From Elusimicrobiota bacterium (lineage in GTDB: Bacteria > CAYTYR01 > UBA6262), in NCBI GenBank assembly GCA_003153935.1, contig PMCA01000034.1, positions 76,684 to 97,812 on the forward strand: a stretch of DNA of 21,129 nucleotides. The letters are read 5' to 3'. Each line of letters starts with the position of its first letter. Position 1 is the stretch's first letter. Below are positions 15,370-21,129 of the stretch, in pieces. The notes beneath the pieces were generated by a model. The model saw only the letters and a list, made by a program, of their open reading frames with translations, searched no databases and was not told where the DNA came from. The position numbers and the translations under genes were made by a program.

Positions 15370-16289
15370 ATCCCAAAGTGAGCATCAATCTCTGCTGCTA
15401 TAATTCGGAGAAGTATCTGCGTGAAACCTTGGACAGTATAGTTGGGCAGACTTATAAGGATTGGGAACTAATAATCATTAATGACGGATCGTCGGATGCG
15501 ACCGCGGATATAATTGGTGAATATAAAGGAAAAGGGTTACCACTGGTTTATCATCACCAGGAAAACAAGGGGCTTGGGTATTCGCGCACTGAAGCCTTAA
15601 AACGTTCTCACGGCGAATATATTGCCTTTATTGATCATGATGATCTGTGGTTGCCGGATAAATTGGCAAGTCAGGTTAACGTTTTAGAGGATCACCCGGA
15701 AGTCGATTTTGTTTATAGCAACTATTTTGCCATGAAAGGCACGAGAAAGACGCTGGCTACGCGCAAGCGGCTCCCGCAGGGGGATGTTTTTGAGAGATTT
15801 CTGTGCCATTATCCGGTAGCTATCTTAACCGTAATGGTTAGGAAAAAAGCCATTGACCGCCTGGATGATTTCTTTGATATTAATCTCGCCTTAGCCGAAG
15901 AATATGACCTGTTTATGCGGCTTCTTTACCGGTCCCAGGCGATATATCTGGATAAGCCGACAGCAGTTTACCGCTTGCATGCGGGCATGAATAGCTTCAA
16001 ATCGATGGGAAAATGGCCTGATGAAATAGCGTATGTATTAAAAAAACTGGGATCTTTGTATCCAAATCTTGAGCATGACTATGCCAGCGCGATTAGCAGC
16101 TGTAAACTGGAAATGGAGTATGCTCGGGCGAAGATGTTCATGGAACAAGGTGATTTAAGATCGGCCCGGCGGCAAATTAAACCTTATAAATTTATAACTT
16201 TAAAATATTTTATTCTTTATCTTTTTTCCCATTTACCCGTAAAGTTTTGGAATCTCGTATATTTATATCTGGGCAAAAGCCCTTTTTAG
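15366..16289 (+). CDS. Family 2 glycosyltransferase (GT-A)
   Basis: A 307-residue cytoplasmic inverting glycosyltransferase. The N-terminal GT-A domain is textbook: VSINLCCYNSEKYLRETLDSI, IINDGSSDAT with the nucleotide-contacting DGSSD (40-44), the NKGLGYSR segment, and the metal-binding FIDHDDLW (Asp90, Asp92, Asp93). Further on, LAEEYDLFMRLLYRS has the usual ED-like catalytic acidic pair, followed by YRLHAGMNS. The last 60 residues are basic and aromatic and could rest on the membrane (YFILYLFSHLPVKFW), but do not form an obvious transmembrane span. It starts with an ATGA overlap on the aminotransferase gene and is followed by the polymerase. It should add one sugar to the lipid-linked repeat unit; donor and acceptor are unknown. 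Confidence 0.93.
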   Translation: MNPKVSINLCCYNSEKYLRETLDSIVGQTYKDWELIIINDGSSDATADIIGEYKGKGLPLVYHHQENKGLGYSRTEALKRSHGEYIAFIDHDDLWLPDKLASQVNVLEDHPEVDFVYSNYFAMKGTRKTLATRKRLPQGDVFERFLCHYPVAILTVMVRKKAIDRLDDFFDINLALAEEYDLFMRLLYRSQAIYLDKPTAVYRLHAGMNSFKSMGKWPDEIAYVLKKLGSLYPNLEHDYASAISSCKLEMEYARAKMFMEQGDLRSARRQIKPYKFITLKYFILYLFSHLPVKFWNLVYLYLGKSPF

Positions 16290-16294
16290 AGAGG
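16289..16294 (+). promoter_or_regulatory. Shine-Dalgarno site for the TTG start at 16303
   Basis: GAGAGG lies 8 bases before TTG 16303. The nearby ATG at 16296 is in another frame and soon meets a stop. The TTG opens the frame of the membrane protein just before its first hydrophobic helix. Confidence 0.65.
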
Positions 16295-16302
16295 TATGAC
16301 AG

Positions 16303-17742
16303 TTGCCATTCACACGCACTATTGCCGCCATTTCCCTTATTGTTCTTTTAACGTTTGCCTTTATGGGGCCCAGAGATAATACATGGATAAGCAATGAATC
16401 TCTGTGGGTGGCCGTATTGCTGGCCACGGTCATTTTTCTTATTTCACTGATGAGAAGTTTTTTTCTCGATGTGGTGGTTATCTTTGCTGTGACTTTTATC
16501 GTGCAGCGAATCGTGGTCTTATATTTTTTCCCCGAGCTGTTCGATTATGCCCTATCCATTAAATTAACCACAGATATATTTAATTCCGCGCTCTGGTTTA
16601 TTATTGCCTGCCTGTTGGCAGTTTGTCTGGGGTACATATTGTACCGCTTTAGCACGCCGTATAACCGGCAGGTGAAGGAAGAGCCGGATTTAGATAAAAT
16701 TCGTATAGGCGGCTGGGAAATATCGTTCAGCAGATTTTTCAGCTTTTACGCTGTCTTCGTCATCCTGACTTTTATTTTGCGTCAAGTACTAGATATGTAT
16801 TTTAACGTTGGGGTTACCGGTATCCAGTTTGACCGTTCGTTTTCTATTTTTTTCCGCCTGGCGATCCTGGTAAATGCATTATATTTTATTATGTTCATTC
16901 CCCTGATAAAGAAAAACAGGGTGCCACGTGACCGCAAACTGGCCTGGCTGCTGATCATGCTGCAGCTTTTGGAAGGATTCATGACTACTTCCAAAGCTGT
17001 CTTATTGATATTGTTGATCAATTTTATTGTCTGTTATGTTTTCATAAAAAGACGATTCTCTCGCCGTTTTGTTACTTGGGGGTTAGTAATTCTGGTCCTG
17101 TCAGTGTTAGTCTATGCTCCTCTAATCACCGTAGTTCGATCAGAAAAAATTACCGCCACTATGACCGGCAAGAGTTTTGACATATCCAGGGCTATAGAGC
17201 ATTTAAAAAGCAATGAGTCTTCAAAGTCACCCGTTAACTTGCTGGCACGCTTTGGCGGGCTGGATTGGCTCTTAGGACTAATGGCGGTCGGCCGGGATAA
17301 GTTCCCCTATTATATTAGCGTAAAGGGGGATGCGGCCATGATCATAAATAGTTTTATCCCCGGACATCCCATAGATACGTCCCGATGGCTTTCTTTAAGG
17401 CATGTTATTCCTATTTTATTAAGGGGTTACAACCCGGATAGCATAAGCAGTTGGGGAGGACACGGGGAATTACTCGGTATAGTTGGCATGGCTTATGTAT
17501 ATTTTGGATTATGGGGGGGGGCGCTATTCTTTTTAGTATGGACCTTTATTTCCCTAAAAGTCATTTCGTCTAAGTTAGGCGTTATGGCGAAAATACTATA
17601 TTTTCAATGCTTCGTTACAGAGATAATTTTGGGAGGATATATGGTAACTGCCTTTAAGGTGTTTTTTGAGGGGATATTGATATTTAGTGTGATTTTCATG
17701 TTAGCCAGGTTAACTCCAAAATTTCGCGTTAAGTTATTTTAA
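16303..17742 (+). CDS. Wzy-like O-antigen/oligosaccharide repeat-unit polymerase
   Basis: A 479-residue inner-membrane protein with about 11 hydrophobic helices (near 5-22, 33-50, 53-75, 93-113, 145-160, 181-200, 212-238, 248-268, 388-418, 429-447, 449-468). One large, probably periplasmic, loop spans residues 269-387. This layout is that of Wzy polymerases, which join repeat units at the periplasmic face. The segment GELLGIVGMAYVYFGLWGG (388-406) after the loop matches the fairly conserved closing motif of the group, with a small, Gly-rich helix after a hydrophilic loop. Wzy proteins share little sequence, so topology and context (flippase, glycosyltransferases) carry the call. The gene contains a run of nine G at 17513-17521, a possible slippage site. 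The start is TTG with GAGAGG upstream. An alternative is a ligase-type membrane protein (WaaL-like). Confidence 0.68.
   Translation: MPFTRTIAAISLIVLLTFAFMGPRDNTWISNESLWVAVLLATVIFLISLMRSFFLDVVVIFAVTFIVQRIVVLYFFPELFDYALSIKLTTDIFNSALWFIIACLLAVCLGYILYRFSTPYNRQVKEEPDLDKIRIGGWEISFSRFFSFYAVFVILTFILRQVLDMYFNVGVTGIQFDRSFSIFFRLAILVNALYFIMFIPLIKKNRVPRDRKLAWLLIMLQLLEGFMTTSKAVLLILLINFIVCYVFIKRRFSRRFVTWGLVILVLSVLVYAPLITVVRSEKITATMTGKSFDISRAIEHLKSNESSKSPVNLLARFGGLDWLLGLMAVGRDKFPYYISVKGDAAMIINSFIPGHPIDTSRWLSLRHVIPILLRGYNPDSISSWGGHGELLGIVGMAYVYFGLWGGALFFLVWTFISLKVISSKLGVMAKILYFQCFVTEIILGGYMVTAFKVFFEGILIFSVIFMLARLTPKFRVKLF
17513..17521 (+). repeat. Nine-base poly-G tract inside the polymerase gene
   Basis: A run of nine G encodes part of Trp404-Gly-Gly-Ala407. 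In the listed sequence the frame is open. One base fewer brings a TAG within about eight codons, one more brings a TAA within about twenty codons. It is the longest G run I found in the window. Confidence 0.9.
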
Positions 17743-17753
17743 AGGAGAGTTTA

Positions 17754-19331
17754 ATGAGATTGAGAAAGGTGATGGAGAACATAGATATCAAAAGTCTATT
17801 GGTGATAACTTTATTTTACTTTATAGCTTATGGTCTTATGCTGCTGAACGACGGGATATATTTTGATGATTGGACCGCCTATCATATCGATAATGCGACC
17901 CTAATGGCGGCCAACTCACAGCTGGGCATCCCCTGGGTAGGATGGTATGTAATCCTTATCCTTTCCTTGAAAACTATGATAGCCTGCCGAGTCCTGGTAT
18001 TTCTATGTTATCTATTTTCTGGTTTCTTTTTGTACGGTATCTTGAAAACTATCCAGGAAATCTCAGTGCAGGAAAGGTTGTTTCTCTCCATATTTTTTGT
18101 GCTCTTCCCGGTTAATTCGGCCAAGATCGCTTTATGCGTATCGCATTACGCGATATCCTATTTCTTGTTTTTCCTGGGCTTTTTCCTATTAGCGGAATAC
18201 TTCCGAAAAAAAGATGTTTATTTAAGAATATTGGCCCTGGCCTTATTATTCGTATCATTTATGTCTTTGCAATCGTTGCTGGTGTTTTATCTAATCGTTA
18301 TTATATATATCGGTTATATGGAAAGAGCGAATGTTAAAAATGTAAAAGGATTTTTTATGCGGGTATTTAAATATATGGATTTTTTGGTGACGCCGCTGGT
18401 ATTTTGGGCAATAAAACTGGTGTTTTTTAAACCTTATGGGGCGTACACTGGCTATAACGCGGTTTCCTGGGATAAATTAATAGGAGCAATTTACAAATTG
18501 GATGAAGCTTTTGAATTGGCCTTTTTAGCGCCTCTGAGAGGAGCTTATGGCGTTATTGGGCCAAATTATCTGGTGATCATCATTGCCACCTTACTGATAA
18601 GCGCAATTCTTTATAAGGGCTGGTCAATTAACAGGGAACAGGAAGGGATGGCTGATTTTTGGTTTCTACTTTTCGGGGTTTTCGCTTTTGTCACCGGCGT
18701 TTTCGGTTATTTGGCGGTAGACCGGGTGCCTGTCTACTGGGACTGGAACAGCCGTTTCCAGATGTTAGTCCCTTTAGGAGCGGGTTTTATCATCGTTTAT
18801 CTGGGGCGGATATTCTTAACCAGCAAAGCCAGGGTGCTTTTATATTCACTGCTGGTAGTTCTATTTATCTATGCAAATTATACAGTCTACATGAAATTCC
18901 AGCAGGACTGGTTTAAGCAACTTTCCATAGTAGAAAATCTGAAGAAAGAAGAAATAATGAAAAATAACACCACCTTTTTATTCACTGATAGAGCACCCAA
19001 ATTTAATGCTAACGATAGGCAATACCGTTTCTATGAATATACAGGTCTGATGAAGTTAGCATTTGGTAACGAGACCAGATTCGGGTCTGCGAATCAGCAG
19101 GACTTTATTCCCGAAGCTTTAACGCACTTTATAACGCAGGGCCAATTCAATTGCCGGGACTATAAGATTACCAAGCCGCAATACCAGGTATACATAGATT
19201 GGAGTGGTTGGAGTGGTTATAATCTTACTGATCTGGAAACTATAGAACTTGTTTGGTTGAAATTTACAAAGCCGAATGAATTTGCAGAAAAAATACAAAA
19301 ATTCATGGTTCTTGATATTGTGAAATTGTAA
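17754..19331 (+). CDS. GT-C-like polytopic membrane protein, putative glycosyltransferase
   Basis: A 525-residue membrane protein with roughly 10-11 hydrophobic helices in residues 14-380, then a soluble C-terminal tail of about 130 residues, rich in charged and aromatic residues. After the first helix comes LNDGIYFDDWTAY (31-43). A pair of Asp in the first outer loop (Asp38, Asp39) is typical of GT-C glycosyltransferases that use polyprenyl-phosphate sugars in the periplasm. This would fit side-branch addition (Gtr type), transfer to protein, or other late decoration. The gene begins 11 bases after the polymerase stop, with a strong AAGGAGAG site. Near the C-terminus a 9-base tandem duplication gives WSGWSG. 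The protein has no confident family assignment; GT-C is inferred from the topology and the Asp pair. Confidence 0.6.
   Translation: MRLRKVMENIDIKSLLVITLFYFIAYGLMLLNDGIYFDDWTAYHIDNATLMAANSQLGIPWVGWYVILILSLKTMIACRVLVFLCYLFSGFFLYGILKTIQEISVQERLFLSIFFVLFPVNSAKIALCVSHYAISYFLFFLGFFLLAEYFRKKDVYLRILALALLFVSFMSLQSLLVFYLIVIIYIGYMERANVKNVKGFFMRVFKYMDFLVTPLVFWAIKLVFFKPYGAYTGYNAVSWDKLIGAIYKLDEAFELAFLAPLRGAYGVIGPNYLVIIIATLLISAILYKGWSINREQEGMADFWFLLFGVFAFVTGVFGYLAVDRVPVYWDWNSRFQMLVPLGAGFIIVYLGRIFLTSKARVLLYSLLVVLFIYANYTVYMKFQQDWFKQLSIVENLKKEEIMKNNTTFLFTDRAPKFNANDRQYRFYEYTGLMKLAFGNETRFGSANQQDFIPEALTHFITQGQFNCRDYKITKPQYQVYIDWSGWSGYNLTDLETIELVWLKFTKPNEFAEKIQKFMVLDIVKL
19200..19217 (+). repeat. 9-base tandem direct repeat in coding sequence
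   Basis: TGGAGTGGT occurs twice back to back, coding WSGWSG in the C-terminal tail of the membrane protein. It keeps the frame and looks like a small local duplication. Confidence 0.85.
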
Positions 19332-19348
19332 TAAAAACAGGAGTCCCA

Positions 19349-20308
19349 GTGAACGAAATTATAATAATCGGTGGAACCGGTTTTGCCGGCAGGCATTTGA
19401 TAACCAGTCTTTTGTCGCAAAAGGATATAAAGATCAGGGTTTTACGGCACAAAGATAACCCGGATGAGGTGTTAAGTAACGATAGGCTCACGGTGATCAA
19501 TGGCGATCTTTTGCGCCCGGAGACCTTAACTGGACTTTGCGTAGGAAACGCTATCGTTATTAATTTGGCCTATATAAGAAACGGTTCAAGTCAGGATAAT
19601 TTATCAGCCATTAAGAATTTACTGGCAGCCTGCGCGAAAGCCAAAATAAAGCGTTTTATCCATTGCAGCACGGCTGTGGTCGCGGGTAGGGTAAGAGGTG
19701 ATATCGTTACGGAGGAAACGGCATGTTATCCAATAAGCGAATATGAAACAACTAAGAGGCAAATTGAGAAGACTGTTCTGGAAAATGCCGGTAAGGCTTT
19801 CGAGGCGGTGATTTTGCGTCCCACGGCAATATTTGGCGCTGGTGGGAAGAACTTATTAAAATTAGCGGATGATCTGCTGTTTGGTAATAGAATCGCTAAT
19901 TATTTTAAATCCTGCCTGTTCCATGAACGGAAAATGAACTTGGTGAGTGTTCATAATGTTGTTTCCGCTATAGAATTACTTATATATACGAACAAAAATA
20001 TTGATGAGGAAATTTTTATTGTTTCTGATGATGAGTATAATGGTAATAACTATTACGATGTTGAACGGAATTTGATGGAAAAGTTCGGGCTTAAGAGCTA
20101 CCCAATTCCCATTGTGCACATTCCTTTATTTGTACTAAAGGGAATATTGAAATTGATAGGCAAGTCTAATTATAATCCGCGTTGCACGTACAATTGCCAA
20201 AAGCTTTTTGACCTGGGATTTAAGAAAACTGTTATCTTTGAAGACGAACTAGCTAATTTTGCCAGTTGGTATAAACATTATCTGGCAGTGCAGAAGAACA
20301 TCCCATGA
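19349..20308 (+). CDS. NAD-dependent epimerase/dehydratase (extended SDR)
   Basis: A 319-residue extended short-chain dehydrogenase/reductase acting on a nucleotide-sugar or lipid-linked sugar. Seen: the N-terminal NAD motif GGTGFAG (8-14), acidic NGD at 51-53, the CST at 106-108 as the active-site Ser/Thr strand, and the catalytic YETTK (Tyr132, Lys136). It is a complete SDR triad. RPTAIFGAGG follows as the usual substrate-binding loop. The start is GTG with AGGAG five bases upstream. The stop overlaps the ATG of the final glycosyltransferase gene (ATGA at 20305). The C-terminal half is divergent, and I cannot tell a 4-epimerase from a 4-reductase or dehydratase. It likely supplies or modifies one sugar of the repeat unit. 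Confidence 0.88.
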   Translation: MNEIIIIGGTGFAGRHLITSLLSQKDIKIRVLRHKDNPDEVLSNDRLTVINGDLLRPETLTGLCVGNAIVINLAYIRNGSSQDNLSAIKNLLAACAKAKIKRFIHCSTAVVAGRVRGDIVTEETACYPISEYETTKRQIEKTVLENAGKAFEAVILRPTAIFGAGGKNLLKLADDLLFGNRIANYFKSCLFHERKMNLVSVHNVVSAIELLIYTNKNIDEEIFIVSDDEYNGNNYYDVERNLMEKFGLKSYPIPIVHIPLFVLKGILKLIGKSNYNPRCTYNCQKLFDLGFKKTVIFEDELANFASWYKHYLAVQKNIP

Positions 20309-21129
20309 AGATATTAAATGTTATCATATCACTGGACCCGGTGAATGGCGGTGGCTCTGTAGAACGGACTTTCCAGATGAGTCGTTTCCTTGCACGGGCC
20401 GGGGAAGAATGCAGTATTCTTACCACTGATCTGGGATTAACAACTGAACGTATTAATGCATTAAAAGGCGTAGAGGTAATTGCCTTGCCTTGTTTTAACA
20501 AGCGTTTTTATTTAGCAAGATTTTCATATTCAAACATAAAAAATATTATTGCAAAAGTTGATATCATTCATTTGATGAACCATTGGACTTTACAAAACGC
20601 CTTGGTTTATTTTTTAGCAAAACGTCTTCATAAGCCCTATGTTGTATGTGCGGCGGGTTCATTGCGCGTGTATGGCCGGTCAAAGATATTTAAGATATTA
20701 TATAATATGCTAATTGGCAAGAATATTATTAGAAATGCAGATTTTTGCATTGCTATAACCCCTGACGAAGTCGAACGTTATAAATCATACGGGGTGGAGG
20801 TAGATAAAATAATAGTTATTCCTAATGGAATTACCCAAGAGAATCTGGTAATGAGGGATGACGCCGCGTTTCGGAAGAAGTTTAAGATTAAAGACGGCCA
20901 TATTATTTTATTCGCTGGCAGACTGAGTTATATAAAGGGCCCAGATTTACTTTTGCGTGCTTTTTGTAATCTAAAACATGTTTTGAGTGATTATCAACTG
21001 GTTTTTATGGGCCCAGATGAAGGAATGTTATCTAGGCTAAAGGAGATAGTGGATGCTTATGAGGTAAAGGATCAAGTTCATTTTCTTGGTTATTTAAGTG
21101 GAAGAGATAAGTCTTATGCTTACAACGCG
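20305..21129 (+). CDS. Family 4 glycosyltransferase (GT-B), 3' partial
   Basis: The start is ATG 20305, overlapping the previous stop; the frame stays open for 275 codons to the window end. The product begins MKILNVIISLDPVNGGGSVERT, the usual GT4 N-terminus with a glycine-rich acceptor-domain loop (15-17). Next come IHLMNHW, AITPDEVERYKSYGV, VIPNGI and the donor-domain opening LFAGRLSYIKGPDLLLRAF (203-214 is the core). VFMGPDEG follows at 233-240, and HFLGYLSG is close to the cut. The ExxxxxxxE donor motif expected some 30-60 residues further on is outside the window. It is a retaining GT-B transferase, cytoplasmic, adding one sugar to the repeat unit. This end of the window is visibly more AT-rich than the enzyme block at 5-10 kb. 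Confidence 0.93.
   Translation, partial: MKILNVIISLDPVNGGGSVERTFQMSRFLARAGEECSILTTDLGLTTERINALKGVEVIALPCFNKRFYLARFSYSNIKNIIAKVDIIHLMNHWTLQNALVYFLAKRLHKPYVVCAAGSLRVYGRSKIFKILYNMLIGKNIIRNADFCIAITPDEVERYKSYGVEVDKIIVIPNGITQENLVMRDDAAFRKKFKIKDGHIILFAGRLSYIKGPDLLLRAFCNLKHVLSDYQLVFMGPDEGMLSRLKEIVDAYEVKDQVHFLGYLSGRDKSYAYNA

Noticed and set aside
1-21129. Mobile element, CRISPR array, tRNA or rRNA in the window
   Set aside because: No transposase or integrase motifs, no regularly spaced repeats, and no tRNA-like or rRNA-like sequence were noticed; coding sequence fills nearly the whole window.

Overview
The window is a dense, one-direction cluster for making and assembling a surface polysaccharide (O-antigen, capsule or similar glycan). 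All 20 recognisable genes lie on the + strand. Gaps are at most about 60 bases, and many junctions overlap (ATGA overlaps at 6652, 10273, 15366 and 20305, and an 8-base overlap at 9371). The first gene (aminotransferase) and the last (family-4 glycosyltransferase) run off the window edges, so the real locus is longer on both sides. No promoter, terminator, RNA gene, CRISPR array or insertion sequence was seen, and no gene-free stretch exceeds 300 bases. The organism cannot be named from this sequence. The gene content (CMP-sugar synthetases, Wzx-like flippase, Wzy-like polymerase, KdsB- and GmhA-like enzymes), the clear Shine-Dalgarno sites, occasional TTG/GTG starts and moderate GC fit a diderm bacterium, possibly from an environmental lineage; this is a low-confidence inference.

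Layout. (1) 1-2648: end of a sugar aminotransferase, a CMP-sialic-acid-type synthetase and a putative GT-B-like transferase. (2) 2673-4208: Wzx-type flippase. (3) 4270-11037: a tight block of eight enzymes: a methyltransferase, a HpaI-type pyruvate aldolase, a KdsB-like cytidylyltransferase, a zinc-ribbon methyltransferase, a Gfo/Idh/MocA oxidoreductase, a GmhA-like SIS isomerase, a PGDH-like 2-hydroxyacid dehydrogenase and an inositol-monophosphatase-family phosphatase. (4) 11062-15369: a second large putative transferase and two more PLP aminotransferases. (5) 15366-21129: GT2 glycosyltransferase, Wzy-like polymerase, GT-C-like membrane protein, NAD-dependent epimerase and a GT4 glycosyltransferase.

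The block at 4270-11037 is the most interesting part. The Kdo pathway uses a SIS isomerase, a PEP-dependent synthase, a phosphatase and a cytidylyltransferase. This block holds a counterpart of each, except that a metal-dependent pyruvate aldolase with its catalytic residues intact stands where the synthase would be. I infer an aldolase-based route to a CMP-activated 3-deoxy-2-ulosonic acid, modified by two oxidoreductases and two methyltransferases. It may be transferred by one of the two unassigned proteins (1470-2648, 11062-12876), both of which carry an HP motif and a downstream Ser/Thr cluster reminiscent of bacterial CMP-sugar transferases. A second notable signal is a run of nine G residues inside the Wzy-like polymerase gene; slipping by one base either way would truncate the protein, so it could be a phase-variation switch.
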